From the NCBI RefSeq assembly GCF_027941835.1, contig NZ_CP116005.1, positions 3,301,501-3,365,500 of the forward strand: DNA of 64,000 nt. The letters run 5' to 3'. Below the pieces are notes generated by a model, which worked only from the letters and a program-made list of their open reading frames with translations, searched no databases and was not told the origin of the DNA. This DNA is from Sphingosinicella microcystinivorans. Its GTDB lineage: Bacteria; Pseudomonadota; Alphaproteobacteria; Sphingomonadales; Sphingomonadaceae. Below are positions 19,472-31,294 of this stretch, piece after piece (position 1 is the stretch's first letter; every line of letters begins with the position of its first letter). The position numbers and the translations under genes were made by a program.

Positions 19472-20217
19472 CATCGTCCGCCGTTCCGCCAGTCGCACGC
19501 GCGGGCAGCGGGCAGGAGTCCGCTGGGCCCCGCCATGTCGGCATCATCATGGACGGCAACGGCCGCTGGGCGAAGGCGCGCCGCCTGCCGCGCATCGCGG
19601 GCCACAAGTCGGGCGTCGAGGCGGTCCGCAAGATCGTCGAGGCCGCGCCCGATCTCGGCATCGAGGTGCTGACGCTCTACGCCTTTTCCTCGGAGAACTG
19701 GAAACGCCCGGAGGACGAGGTCGGCTACCTGATGGGCCTGCTCAAGCAGTATCTGCTGAGCGAGATCGCGGAACTGGACCGGAACGGCGTGCGCCTCAGC
19801 TTCATCGGCGATTACAGCCGCTTGTCGCCGGATATTCTCGCGCTGCTCGAAGGCGCGAAGGCGCGCACGGCGGGCAACACGCGCCTCAGGCTGGTGATCG
19901 CGCTCAACTACGGGTCGCAGGACGAGATCGCGCGCGCGGTGCGCAGCCTCTGCCGCGACGTCGCCGACGGGCGCATGGCCCCGGACGACGTGACGCCGGA
20001 CGCCATCGCCGCGCGCCTCGACACCGCCGACCTGCCGCCGCTCGACCTCGTCATCCGCACCTCGGGCGAGCAGCGCCTGTCGAACTTCCTGATGTGGCAG
20101 GCGGCTTACGCGGAGCTGGTGTTCACCGAGCAGTACTGGCCCGACTTCGACGGCGAGTCGCTGCGCCGCGCCGTCGAGGCGTTCGGCGCGCGCGAACGGC
20201 GCTATGGCGGGCTCTGA
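19468..20217 (+). CDS. uppS: Isoprenyl (undecaprenyl) diphosphate synthase
   Basis: 249 residues from a GTG overlapping the frr stop. It condenses isopentenyl diphosphate units into the C55 carrier lipid for cell-wall synthesis. The catalytic [11 protein letters not shown] motif (Asp in MDGN) lies at about 27-36, and the C-terminal [20 protein letters not shown] is complete. The first 20 residues are a low-complexity Ala/Ser/Gly extension. Confidence 0.97.
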   Translation: MTSSAVPPVARAGSGQESAGPRHVGIIMDGNGRWAKARRLPRIAGHKSGVEAVRKIVEAAPDLGIEVLTLYAFSSENWKRPEDEVGYLMGLLKQYLLSEIAELDRNGVRLSFIGDYSRLSPDILALLEGAKARTAGNTRLRLVIALNYGSQDEIARAVRSLCRDVADGRMAPDDVTPDAIAARLDTADLPPLDLVIRTSGEQRLSNFLMWQAAYAELVFTEQYWPDFDGESLRRAVEAFGARERRYGGL

Positions 20218-20995
20218 GCCTGCAGTGAAAGCGGGGTCGCGCTACGGCGACCTGTTGCCGCGCATCCTCGTCGGCATCGCGCTGATCGCGCTTGCATTGG
20301 GCGCCGTCTGGCTCGGCGGCATCGCCTTCGCGCTGCTCGCCGCCGTGGTCGTCCTGCTCATCTACGGCGAATGGTGCGCGATGCACCGGATCGGGCGCGC
20401 GGTCCGCCTCGCGGGCATGTTCGCGCTCGCCGGGGCGGTGCTGTTCACGCACCTCGGCTATCTCGCCTACGCGCTGCTGCTTGTCGGCGTGACGGCGGCG
20501 AGCCTGTTCTTCCTTGCCCGCACGGCGGCGTGGGGCGTGCTCTACGCGGCGCTTCCGGGCATCGCGCTCGTCTGGCTGCGCGCCGAGCCGCTCGGGGCGC
20601 AGCTCGTGATCTGGACGCTCGCCATCGTCTGGGCGACCGACATCGCCGCCTATTTCTCGGGCCGCGCCATCGGCGGGCCGAAGATCGCGCCGCGCATCAG
20701 CCCGTCCAAGACATGGGCCGGGCTCGGCGGCGCGATGATCGCGGCGGCGCTGACGGCGTGGCTGCTGTCGCGCCAGTTCGGCCTCGCGATCGAGCCCGCG
20801 TTCGCGGCGGCGCTCGGCGCGGTGCTCGCGGTCGCGGCGCAGGTCGGGGATTTCTTCGAAAGCCACCTGAAGCGCCGTGCGGGCGTCAAGGATTCCGGGA
20901 GCATCCTTCCGGGGCATGGCGGCGTGATGGACCGGCTCGACGGCGTCGTGCCGGTGAGCGTGCTCGTTGCCGTCGCGATCGGTCTTGCCCGATGA
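20204..20995 (+). CDS. cdsA: Phosphatidate cytidylyltransferase
   Basis: 263 residues with multiple hydrophobic segments. It makes CDP-diacylglycerol from phosphatidate and CTP, feeding the PssA enzyme at 4260. The C-terminal signature with KRRAGVKDSGSILPGHGGVMDRLD is intact. It overlaps uppS by 14 bases and its stop overlaps the dxr ATG. Confidence 0.95.
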   Translation: MAGSEPAVKAGSRYGDLLPRILVGIALIALALGAVWLGGIAFALLAAVVVLLIYGEWCAMHRIGRAVRLAGMFALAGAVLFTHLGYLAYALLLVGVTAASLFFLARTAAWGVLYAALPGIALVWLRAEPLGAQLVIWTLAIVWATDIAAYFSGRAIGGPKIAPRISPSKTWAGLGGAMIAAALTAWLLSRQFGLAIEPAFAAALGAVLAVAAQVGDFFESHLKRRAGVKDSGSILPGHGGVMDRLDGVVPVSVLVAVAIGLAR

Positions 20996-22155
20996 CGCCG
21001 CGCTCGATCAGCATTTTCGGCGCAACCGGCTCGGTCGGCCGCTCGACGATCGACCTCGTGGCGCGCGCGCCGGAGCGCTGGTCCGTCGACGTGCTGACGG
21101 CGAACCGCGACGTCCGCAGCCTCGCCGCGGAGGCGCGGCGTCTCGGCGCCCGCATGGCGGTCGTCGCGGACGAAGGCGCCTACGGCGACCTCAAGGCGGC
21201 GCTCGCGGGCTCGGGCGTGGAGGCGGCGGCGGGCGTGCAGGCGCTCAGCGATGCGGCGGACGTGCCGAGCGACATCGTGATGGCGGCGATCGTCGGCGCG
21301 GCGGGGCTGCGCCCGACGCTGCGCGCCGTCGAGCGCGGCGCGTGCGTCGCCTTCGCCAACAAGGAGACGCTGGTCTGCGCGGGCGAGCTGGTGAACGCGC
21401 GGGCGAAGCGGAGCGGGGCGCACCTGCTGCCGGTCGATTCCGAGCACAACGCCATCCACCAGGTCTTCGACTTCGAGAACCCCGAGCGCGTCGCGCGCAT
21501 CATCCTGACGGCGAGCGGCGGCCCGTTCCGCACGCGCAGCCTTGCCCAGATGGCCGCCGTGACGCCGTCCGAGGCGGTGGCGCACCCGGTCTGGTCGATG
21601 GGCGCCAAGATTTCCGTCGATTCCGCCACGCTGATGAACAAGGGATTGGAGCTGATAGAGGCGTATCACCTGTTCCCGGTGGAGGAGAGGCAGCTGGACG
21701 TCATTGTGCACCCGCAATCGGTGGTTCACAGCTTCGTCGAGTATGTCGACGGCTCGATGCTGGCGCAGCTCGGCGCGCCCGACATGCGGATTCCCATCGC
21801 CTACGCGCTGTCGTGGCCGGACCGGATGGCGACGCCCTGCGCGCGGCTCGACCTCGCGGAGGTCGCCCGGCTCGATTTCGAGGCGCCCGATCCCGCCCGC
21901 TTCCCGGCGCTCCGGCTGGCGCGCGAGGCGCTCGTCAGCGGCGGTTCATCTCCCACGGTGTTAAACGCCGCCAATGAAGTGGCGGTCGCTGCATTTCTGG
22001 AAAGCCAGATCGGCTTCCTCGATATTGCCGCGATTGTGGAGCAAACGATGGAAGCCGTCGGCGGCCACGCCGTCGAATCGCTCGATGACGTGCTGGCCTG
22101 CGACAGCGAGGCGCGGCGCGTCGGCGAGACGCACATAAGAGGTCGCGCGCACTGA
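20992..22155 (+). CDS. dxr: 1-deoxy-D-xylulose 5-phosphate reductoisomerase
   Basis: 387 residues from ATG 20992 (ATGA overlap with cdsA). It is the committed step of the MEP isoprenoid pathway. NADPH-binding GATGSVGRSTIDL at about 9-21, metal and substrate loops LLPVDSEHNAI and SGGPFRT, and the MGAKISVDSATLMNKGLE motif are all present. The last base of its TGA is the first base of the rseP ATG. Confidence 0.97.
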   Translation: MTPRSISIFGATGSVGRSTIDLVARAPERWSVDVLTANRDVRSLAAEARRLGARMAVVADEGAYGDLKAALAGSGVEAAAGVQALSDAADVPSDIVMAAIVGAAGLRPTLRAVERGACVAFANKETLVCAGELVNARAKRSGAHLLPVDSEHNAIHQVFDFENPERVARIILTASGGPFRTRSLAQMAAVTPSEAVAHPVWSMGAKISVDSATLMNKGLELIEAYHLFPVEERQLDVIVHPQSVVHSFVEYVDGSMLAQLGAPDMRIPIAYALSWPDRMATPCARLDLAEVARLDFEAPDPARFPALRLAREALVSGGSSPTVLNAANEVAVAAFLESQIGFLDIAAIVEQTMEAVGGHAVESLDDVLACDSEARRVGETHIRGRAH

Positions 22156-23291
22156 TGGAAATCCTGCCGTCCCCCGGGCTGCTCTTCACGATCCTGATGT
22201 TCGTGGCGATGATCAGCCCGCTCGTGTTCATCCACGAGATGGGCCATTACCTCGCCGGGCGCATGTTCAACACGGCGGTGGACAGCTTCTCGATCGGCTT
22301 CGGACGCGAGATCTTCGGCTGGACGAACCGGCGCGGCGAACGCTGGAAGGTCGGCTGGCTGCCGCTCGGCGGCTATGTGAAGTTCACCGGCGACGCCAAC
22401 GCCGCGAGCCTTCCGGCAGAGGCGGCGCGCGTCAACCCGGCGGAAAAGCCGTTCCTGTTCGCGTTCAAGCCGCTGTGGCAGCGCGCGATCATCGTCGCGG
22501 CGGGGCCGGTCGTGAACTTCGCGGCGGCGATCCTGATCTTCGCGACGTTCATCGCGGTCTACGGCCAGAGCTATACGTCGCCGGTGGTGTCCAACATCGT
22601 CGCGCAGTCCGCGGCCGACCGTGCCGGGCTCGCCCCCGGCGACCGCATCCTCAAGGTGGACGGCAAGGCGATCAAGCGCTTCGAGGACATCATCGGCGTC
22701 GTGATGATCAACCCCGGCACGCCCGTCTCGGTCGATTTCGAGCGCAAGGGCGCGGTGCGCAGCGTCGTGCTGACGCCGGACCTCATCGAGGAGAAGGACC
22801 GCTTCGGCAAGAGCTTCACGATCCCGCGCATCGGCCTTGTCGGCGACGAGCGGGGCGTCATCCGGCGCGGACCCGTGGAATCGCTGTGGTACGGCACGGA
22901 GGCCGTGGTCGAGACGACCGGCATGATGGTGGAAGGGCTGGTGCAGATCGTCACCGGGCGGCGCTCGGTGAAGGAACTCGGCGGGCCGCTCAAGATCGCC
23001 GAGGTCTCGGGGCAGGCGGGCACGATGGGCATCGAGGCCTTCGTCAACCTGATGGCGCTCGTCTCGATCAACCTCGGCTTCATCAACCTGCTCCCCATCC
23101 CCATGCTGGACGGGGGGCATCTCGCGATCTACGCGGCGGAAGCCGTGCGGCGGAAGCCGATTCCGCCGCGCGTGCAGGAGTGGGCGTTCATGACCGGCTT
23201 TGCACTTCTCATCTCCTTCATGCTGATCGTAACCTGGAACGACCTTGCATCTTTCGGCGTGTTCAAGCATGTCGCCGGGCTGATCGGCTGA
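22155..23291 (+). CDS. rseP: Site-2 intramembrane metalloprotease RseP
   Basis: 378 residues. The zinc motif is HEMGH in the first membrane helix; the third ligand lies in NLLPIPMLDGGHL near the C-terminus. One PDZ domain (GLAPGDRILKVDGKAIKRFEDI) lies between, fewer than the two of E. coli RseP. It cleaves anti-sigma factors and leftover signal peptides within the inner membrane. It is translationally coupled to dxr and sits just before bamA. Confidence 0.95.
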   Translation: MEILPSPGLLFTILMFVAMISPLVFIHEMGHYLAGRMFNTAVDSFSIGFGREIFGWTNRRGERWKVGWLPLGGYVKFTGDANAASLPAEAARVNPAEKPFLFAFKPLWQRAIIVAAGPVVNFAAAILIFATFIAVYGQSYTSPVVSNIVAQSAADRAGLAPGDRILKVDGKAIKRFEDIIGVVMINPGTPVSVDFERKGAVRSVVLTPDLIEEKDRFGKSFTIPRIGLVGDERGVIRRGPVESLWYGTEAVVETTGMMVEGLVQIVTGRRSVKELGGPLKIAEVSGQAGTMGIEAFVNLMALVSINLGFINLLPIPMLDGGHLAIYAAEAVRRKPIPPRVQEWAFMTGFALLISFMLIVTWNDLASFGVFKHVAGLIG

Positions 23292-23328
23292 GATACGGCC
23301 ATAAGATTTGAACGAGAGTGGGGAACTT

Positions 23329-25905
23329 GTGGGCCAACAGACGCTGACGCCGGCTGCCATGCACCGTAACTGGGTTTCCGCGCTGCTTGTCGGCAGTGCG
23401 CTCGGCCTGTCGCAGCCCGTGCTGGCGCAGGACGCGCAGCCCGCGGAAGCCGCACCCGAGGCCGCCCCGGCCGCCGCCGTTGCCGAGCAGTCCGGCGTGG
23501 TGCGCTCGATCACCATTCGCGGCGCCGAGCGCCTGGAGCCGGAGACGGTGCGCTCCTACGTGGGCCTGTCGGTCGGCGACAGCTACGACCGCAACCGACT
23601 CGACCGGGCGCTGAAGGACCTCTACGCGACCGAGCTGTTCGCCGACGTCACCATCCGCGACCGGCAGGGCGAGCTGATCGTCGACGTGCGCGAGAACCCG
23701 GTCGTCAACCGCATCGTGCTTGAAGGCAACAAGCGCGTGAAGGACGAGAAGTTCAAGGACGAGATCAAGCTGGCGCCGCGCCAGATCTTCACGCGCTCCA
23801 AGGCGCGCGCGGACGTGGCGCGCATCCTCGAGCTCTACCGCCGGCAAGGGCGCTTCGCCGCCGCCGTCGAGCCGAAGATCGTGCAGCTCGACCAGAACCG
23901 CGTCGACGTGGTGTTCGAGATCGACGAGGGGCCGAAGTCCAAGGTCCGCGCGATCAACATCGTCGGCAACACGAAGTTCTCGGACGGCAAGCTGCGCGGC
24001 GAGATGGCGACCAAGCAGGCGCGCTGGTACAAGTTCTTCACCTCGAACGACACCTACGATCCCGACCGCTCGGCCTACGACCAGCAGAAGCTGCGCCAGT
24101 TCTACCTGACCGAAGGCTATGCCGATTTCCGCGTGGTGTCGTCGGTCGCCGAGCTGACGCCGGACCGCAAGGACTTCATCATCACCTACGTGGTCGACGA
24201 GGGCGAGCGCTATACGTTCGGCGAGGTCGACCTCGAAAGCCAGATCCGCGACATCAAGGAAGAGAACTTCAAGCGGATGCTTCCGATGAAGCAGGGCGAC
24301 TGGTACAACGCCAAGCAGATCGAGGACACGGTGACGAGCCTGTCGGAATCGGTCGGCCTGCTCGGCTACGCGTTCGCCGACATCAACCCCCGCTTCGACC
24401 GCGACAAGGAAAAGCGCGAGATGGGGGTGACGTTCGTCATCAACGAAACCCCGCGCGTTTACGTGGAGCGCGTCGAGATCAACGGCAACACGATCACCAA
24501 GGACCACGTGATCCGCCGCGAGTTCCGCCTCGCCGAGGGCGACGCCTTCAACAGCTTCCGCGTCAAGCGCTCGCGCGACCGCATCCAGAGCCTCGGCTAC
24601 TTCCAGGAAAACCTCGAAATCCAGCAGAAGCAGGGCTCGGGGCCGGACAAGGTGATCCTCGAGGCCAATCTCGAGGAGCAGGCCACCGGCGAGCTCCAGG
24701 TCTCGGCGGGCTATTCGAGCCTCGAGAACTTCCTCGTCAACCTGTCGATCCGGCAGCGCAACTTCCGCGGCATGGGGCAGGAGCTGCGCGCCTCGGTCAA
24801 CTGGTCCAAGTACTCGCAGTCCGCCGAGATCGGCTTCACCGAGCCTTACCTGTTCGGGCGCAACCTCGCGCTCGGCGGCGACATCTTCCGGCGCGACTAC
24901 AACAGCTTCCGCTTCCTCGGGAACGGCGACCGCGACACCACCTACGAGCAGTCGACCACCGGCTTCCAGATCCGCACGGGCTTCCCGATCACCGAGTTCT
25001 GGTCGGCGTCGTTCCGCTACGGCCTCAGCTACGACGACGTCTCGCTCGACGAGAGCACATTTTACACGAACGGCGTCTGCGATCCGCTGCGCGCGGGCCG
25101 CTTCCTCTGCGACGCGGTCGGCAAGCGCACCACCTCGTCGCTCGGCTACTCGATCGCCTACGACACGCGAAACAACGCCATCCGCCCGAGCGCGGGCCAC
25201 CGCTTCATGATCAGCCAGGACATCGCGGGCGTCGGCGGCAGCGTGCAGTACGTGCGCTCGCGCCTCAACGCCGACAAGTACTGGCGCCTGTTCGGCAGCG
25301 GTTTCATCCTGAACCTCGGGCTTGAGGCAGGCTACATCTTCGGCTGGGGCGGCGACAACATCCGCCTCACCGATCGCTTCTTCCTCGGCGAACCGCGGAT
25401 GCGCGGCTTCGACATCCGCGGCGTCGGCCCGCGCGTGATCCGCAGGTACTACGAGGACCTGACGGGTTCCGGCGATCCCGCCGCCTACACGCTGAGGACC
25501 GACAGCCGGGGTATGCAGGACGATTCGATCGGCGGCGAAACCTATTATCAGGCCCGCGCCGAGGTCCAGATTCCGCTGAGCGCGGGCGCCGCCGAAATGG
25601 GCCTGAGGCCGTCGGTCTTCGTCGATGTCGGCGCGCTGTGGAACACCAACTTCAACCCGTCGACCGATCTTCAGGACATCCGGCAGATCCAGTCGGGCGT
25701 CGACGAATTCGGCGAGCCGGTGTATCAGCCCGGCTTCAAGGAGTTCTACCTCGGCGACACGTGGAAGCCGCGCGTCGCGGTCGGTTTCGGCATCAACTGG
25801 AACTCTCCGTTCGGCCCGTTCCGCATTGACATCGCCAAGGCGCTCGTCAAGCAGAGAGGCGATGACACCAAACTGTTCCAATTCAACGTAGGGACCCAAT
25901 TCTGA
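23329..25905 (+). CDS. bamA: Outer membrane protein assembly factor BamA
   Basis: 858 residues from GTG 23329, chosen because GTGGGG lies just upstream; a TTG at 23308 and an ATG at 23359 are alternatives. A signal sequence ends near LSQPVLAQ. Five POTRA domains follow (about 50-430), then a 16-strand barrel with the conserved FFLGEPRMRGFD loop and a C-terminal FNVGTQF ending in Phe. It inserts beta-barrel proteins into the outer membrane. Its stop overlaps the skp start. Confidence 0.96.
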   Translation: MGQQTLTPAAMHRNWVSALLVGSALGLSQPVLAQDAQPAEAAPEAAPAAAVAEQSGVVRSITIRGAERLEPETVRSYVGLSVGDSYDRNRLDRALKDLYATELFADVTIRDRQGELIVDVRENPVVNRIVLEGNKRVKDEKFKDEIKLAPRQIFTRSKARADVARILELYRRQGRFAAAVEPKIVQLDQNRVDVVFEIDEGPKSKVRAINIVGNTKFSDGKLRGEMATKQARWYKFFTSNDTYDPDRSAYDQQKLRQFYLTEGYADFRVVSSVAELTPDRKDFIITYVVDEGERYTFGEVDLESQIRDIKEENFKRMLPMKQGDWYNAKQIEDTVTSLSESVGLLGYAFADINPRFDRDKEKREMGVTFVINETPRVYVERVEINGNTITKDHVIRREFRLAEGDAFNSFRVKRSRDRIQSLGYFQENLEIQQKQGSGPDKVILEANLEEQATGELQVSAGYSSLENFLVNLSIRQRNFRGMGQELRASVNWSKYSQSAEIGFTEPYLFGRNLALGGDIFRRDYNSFRFLGNGDRDTTYEQSTTGFQIRTGFPITEFWSASFRYGLSYDDVSLDESTFYTNGVCDPLRAGRFLCDAVGKRTTSSLGYSIAYDTRNNAIRPSAGHRFMISQDIAGVGGSVQYVRSRLNADKYWRLFGSGFILNLGLEAGYIFGWGGDNIRLTDRFFLGEPRMRGFDIRGVGPRVIRRYYEDLTGSGDPAAYTLRTDSRGMQDDSIGGETYYQARAEVQIPLSAGAAEMGLRPSVFVDVGALWNTNFNPSTDLQDIRQIQSGVDEFGEPVYQPGFKEFYLGDTWKPRVAVGFGINWNSPFGPFRIDIAKALVKQRGDDTKLFQFNVGTQF

Positions 25906-26477
25906 TGAAGATGATCACCCGCGCCGTCATTGCCGGCGCCCTCGCGTTCACGGCGCTTCCGACCGTTGCCCTGGCGCAGGCCGCACCGCCCATCGTCGTC
26001 GTCGACATGGGCCGCATCGCTGCCGAGTCCGCCGCTTCGAAGAGCGCCGAGCCGCAGCTGAAGGCGAAGTTCGAAAGCGTGCAGGCGCGCGCCAAGACGC
26101 TCGGCGACCAGTTCCGCGGCGAGTACGAGAGCCTGCAGAAGGCGCAGCCGTCGATGGCCAAGGAAGCCTTCCAGGCGAAGGCCAAGGAGCTTCAGGAGCG
26201 CCAGGTCGCGGCCGAGAACGAGGTGCGCGGCAAGGAGCAGGACTATGGCCGCTCCGTGCAGTACGTGCGCCAGCAGATCCTCGAGGCCGTGAACCCGATC
26301 ATCACCGCCGTGATGCGCGAGAAGGGCGCCAGCATCGCGCTCGACCGCGACGTGACGCTCGCCACGGCCGCGTCGCTCGACGTGACGAACGAGGTGATGA
26401 CGCGCCTCAACGCGGCGCTGCCGCGCGTCAACGTGAACCCGCCGGCGGCTCCGGCGACGCCCGCGCCGAAGAAGTAG
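25905..26477 (+). CDS. skp: OmpH/Skp-family periplasmic chaperone
   Basis: 190 residues. A signal peptide ends at about VALAQA. The mature part is long charged helices (about 45-130) that form the tentacles of Skp, flanked by short strands (IVVVDM and IALDRDV). It ends in a Pro/Ala tail. Skp holds unfolded outer-membrane proteins and delivers them to BamA, whose gene overlaps by one base. Confidence 0.92.
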   Translation: MKMITRAVIAGALAFTALPTVALAQAAPPIVVVDMGRIAAESAASKSAEPQLKAKFESVQARAKTLGDQFRGEYESLQKAQPSMAKEAFQAKAKELQERQVAAENEVRGKEQDYGRSVQYVRQQILEAVNPIITAVMREKGASIALDRDVTLATAASLDVTNEVMTRLNAALPRVNVNPPAAPATPAPKK

Positions 26478-26489
26478 GCGGACGGCATC

Positions 26490-26957
26490 TTGTCAGGGGG
26501 CGAGGGCTTCGACGCGATCGAGGTGGGAGCAGTCATGGCGCTGCTCCCGCACCGTTTTCCCATGCTGCTCGTCGACCGCGTGGTCGATTTCGTGCCGAAC
26601 GAACGCGCACGCGGCATCAAGGCGGTGACGATCAACGAGCCGTTCTTCCAGGGCCACTTCCCGGCGCGCCCGATCATGCCGGGCGTGCTGATCGTCGAGG
26701 CGCTCGCGCAGACCGCGGGCGTGCTCGCGATCAAGTCGCTGGGCGAGGCGGGCGCGAACAAGCTCGTCTATTTCATGGCGATCGAGAACGCGAAGTTCCG
26801 CCAGCCGGTGGAGCCCGGCGTGCTGCTGAACCTCGACGTCGAGTTCGTGCAGCGCCGCGCGACGGTGTGCAAGTTCAACGGCAAGGCCAGCATCGACGGC
26901 AAGCTCGCCGCCGAAGCCAGCTTCACCGCCATGATCGCGGACCCGCCCGGGGCCTGA
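26490..26957 (+). CDS. fabZ: 3-hydroxyacyl-[acyl-carrier-protein] dehydratase FabZ
   Basis: 155 residues from TTG 26490. The active-site histidine lies in [13 protein letters not shown], and [14 protein letters not shown] is the hot-dog fold N-terminal strand. It removes water from 3-hydroxyacyl-ACP in fatty acid elongation. The ATG at 26535 has a GTGGGA upstream but would cut into the first conserved helix, so the TTG is preferred, though this start is uncertain. Confidence 0.95.
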   Translation: MSGGEGFDAIEVGAVMALLPHRFPMLLVDRVVDFVPNERARGIKAVTINEPFFQGHFPARPIMPGVLIVEALAQTAGVLAIKSLGEAGANKLVYFMAIENAKFRQPVEPGVLLNLDVEFVQRRATVCKFNGKASIDGKLAAEASFTAMIADPPGA

Positions 26958-26989
26958 GGGTTTTCAGGGGCGAGCGCAACTTTCCCGTT

Positions 26990-27100
26990 CGTCACCCCGG
27001 GGAAGGCCGGGGCCCATGCGACTGATCCGCTTGCGTCGTCTTCCGGCGCGTTTCTGCGCCTTTCACCGGCTTATGGGCCCCGGCCTTCGCCGGGGTGACG
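26990..27100. repeat. Inverted repeat with 27-28 bp arms overlapping mobA
   Basis: The left arm from 26990 (CGTCACCCCGGGGAAGGCC, continuing to 27017) pairs with the right arm 27073-27100 (ATGGGCCCCGGCCTTCGCC, continuing) with few mismatches. The type is common in alphaproteobacterial intergenic DNA. It lies between the convergent ends of fabZ and mobA and encodes the last residues of MobA. Confidence 0.75.
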
Positions 27101-27610
27101 GGTCGTGGGGAGGGGCAGGTCCTCGGGCCGGTTGATGTTCCGGATCGGGTCCGGCCACGGCACCAGCGTCGCGCCTGCCGCCTCGCGCCATATCCGCATG
27201 GCGCGCGGCGCACCGCTTTCCAGATAGGCGGCAAGTCTCTCGGCAAGCGTCGTCGGCCACACGCCGACGACCGGCAGGTCCGCGACGACGGCCGGCGCTG
27301 CCGCGACGAGCGTTGACAGCAACGCCTCGGGCAGGTCCGGCACGTCGCAGGCCGTTGTCAGCACCGCATCGAAGCCATTTTCAGCGCCATAGGCGAGCGC
27401 GCCGCACAGGCCGCCGAGCGGGCCGAGGCCGGGGCCGGGACGATCCGGCACGCCGCCTTCGCGGCCCACGATCACCACGGTTTCGCAGAAGGGCGCGATG
27501 CTGGCGGCGGCATGGTCGATCAGGCGTTTGCCGTCCAGCAGGGCTTCAGCCTTGTCGCTGCCGAAACGGCGGCTTTCACCGCCTGCAAGCACCGCGCCGA
27601 GGATACGCAC
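27071..27610 (-). CDS. mobA: Molybdenum cofactor guanylyltransferase
   Basis: 179 residues from a GTG start. The nucleotide-binding LAGGESRRFGSDKA motif is at 8-21 and the metal-binding TTACDVPDLP in the centre. It transfers GMP from GTP to molybdopterin. The stop lies inside the inverted repeat, so the last nine residues (RHPGEGRGP) are repeat-encoded. It begins 6 bases after the Rid gene stop and probably belongs to that transcript. Confidence 0.9.
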   Translation of the reverse strand: MRILGAVLAGGESRRFGSDKAEALLDGKRLIDHAAASIAPFCETVVIVGREGGVPDRPGPGLGPLGGLCGALAYGAENGFDAVLTTACDVPDLPEALLSTLVAAAPAVVADLPVVGVWPTTLAERLAAYLESGAPRAMRIWREAAGATLVPWPDPIRNINRPEDLPLPTTRHPGEGRGP

Positions 27611-27616
27611 GGCGCG

Positions 27617-28129
27617 TCAGCGCGCGATTTCGATGGTGGCTTCGATCTCGACCGCATAGCCCGCGGGGAGCGACGCGACGCCCACCGCCGAGCGCGCGGC
27701 AAGGCCGCTGTCGCCGAACGCGGTCTTCATCAGCTCCGAGAAGCCGTTGATGACCTGCGGATGCTGCACGAAGTCCGGCGCGCTGTTCACCATGCCGAGG
27801 ATGCGCACGAAGCGCTTCACGCGCGCGAGATCGCCGCCGAGCGCGTCCTTGATCGTGGCGAGCATACAGAGGCCGACGCGCTCCGCCTCGGCGCGGCCTT
27901 CCTCCAGCGTCACGTCAGCGCCGACCTTGCCGCGCTTGCCGCCGCCGATGCAGTCGATATGGCCGGAGAGGAACAGCAGGTTCCCGGTTTCGACCGAAGT
28001 CACGTAAGCCGCCGCGGGCTTCGGCGCGGCGGGAAGGCTGTGCCCCGCCGCCGCGAGCCGCTCCTCCGGCGTCGCCGCCAGCGCCGGTGCCGCGATCACG
28101 GTGAGGAGAAACGGCAGCAGTCGGCGCAT
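27617..28129 (-). CDS. Exported Rid (YjgF/YER057c/UK114) family protein
   Basis: 170 residues from ATG 28129. A signal peptide covers 1-19 (RRLLPFLLTVIAAPALA), then a complete Rid domain with GNLLFLSGHI and the C-terminal AVEIEATIEIAR. Classical RidA removes reactive enamines in the cytoplasm and has a conserved Arg in its active site; a periplasmic member is unusual and its substrate is unknown. It follows the isovaleryl-CoA dehydrogenase gene by 16 bases at the end of the leucine operon. Confidence 0.85.
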   Translation of the reverse strand: MRRLLPFLLTVIAAPALAATPEERLAAAGHSLPAAPKPAAAYVTSVETGNLLFLSGHIDCIGGGKRGKVGADVTLEEGRAEAERVGLCMLATIKDALGGDLARVKRFVRILGMVNSAPDFVQHPQVINGFSELMKTAFGDSGLAARSAVGVASLPAGYAVEIEATIEIAR

Positions 28130-28145
28130 GGGCGGTCCTTTCGGG

Positions 28146-29305
28146 TCAGGCGGTTTCCTCGAACAGCTCGCGGCCGATGAGGTAACGGCGGATTTCGCTC
28201 GTACCCGCGCCGATCTCGTAGAGCTTGGCGTCGCGCAGCAGGCGTCCGGTCGGATACTCGTTGATATAGCCGTTGCCGCCAAGCGTCTGAATCGCCTCGA
28301 GCGCCATCCATGTCGCCTTCTCGGCGGAATAGAGGATGCAGCCCGCCGCGTCCTTGCGCGTCGTCTCGCCCCGGTCGCACGCCTGCGCGACCGCATAGAC
28401 GTAGGACCGCGCCGTGGAGAACGTGACGTACATGTCGGCGATCTTGCCCTGCATGAGCTGGAAGGTGCCGATCGGCTGCCCGAACTGCTTGCGTTCGTGC
28501 ACGTAGGGAACGGTCACGTCCATGCACGCGGCCATGATGCCGAGCGGCCCGCCCGAAAGCACGACGCGCTCGTAGTCGAGGCCGGACATGAGCACGTTCA
28601 CGCCCTTGCCCTCTTCGCCGACGATGTTCTCGTAGGGCACCTCGCAGTCCTCGAACACCAGCTCGCACGTGTCCGAGCCGCGCATACCGAGCTTGTCGAG
28701 CTTCTGCGCCGTCGAGAAGCCCTTGAAGCCGCGCTCGATGAGGAAAGCGGTGATGCCGCGCGGCCCGGCCTCGGGATCGGTCTTGGCGTAGACGATCAGC
28801 GTGTCCGCCTCCGGCCCGTTGGTGATCCACATCTTGTTGCCGTTGAGGACGTAGCAGTCGTTCCTGCGCTCGGCCTTGAGGCGCATCGAGACGACGTCCG
28901 ACCCGGAGCCGGGCTCGGACATGGCGAGGCTGCCGACATGCTCGCCGGAGATGAGCTTGGGCAGGTACTTCGCCTTCTGCTCGGCCGTGCCCCAGCGGTT
29001 CAGCTGGTTGATGCAGAGGTTGGAGTGCGCGCCGTAGCTGAGGCCGACCGACGCCGAGGCGCGGCTGATCTCCTCCATCGCCACCACGTGCGCGAGGTAG
29101 CCGAGTCCAGCGCCGCCGTTTTCCTCCGGCACGGTGATGCCGTGGAGGCCGAGCGCGCCGAGTTCGGGCCAGAGGTCGCGCGGGAACTTGTTCTCAGCGT
29201 CGATCTCGGCGGCGCGCGGGGCGATCTTGTCCTCGGCGAACGCGCGCACGCTCTCGCGCAGCATGTCGATGGTCTCGCCGTGGGCGAAGTTGAGAAGGGA
29301 CAGGC

Positions 29306-29309
<4 letters not shown>
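28146..29309 (-). CDS. ivd: Isovaleryl-CoA dehydrogenase
   Basis: 387 residues, the usual acyl-CoA dehydrogenase size. It oxidises isovaleryl-CoA to 3-methylcrotonyl-CoA in leucine breakdown, giving electrons to ETF and then EtfD (9896). The signatures [14 protein letters not shown] (flavin and substrate binding) and the catalytic-base region [13 protein letters not shown] are clear. The start overlaps the mccA stop by 4 bases. Neighbouring methylcrotonyl-CoA carboxylase genes fix the substrate assignment. Confidence 0.94.
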
Positions 29310-31286
<1,977 letters not shown>

Positions 31287-31294
<8 letters not shown>

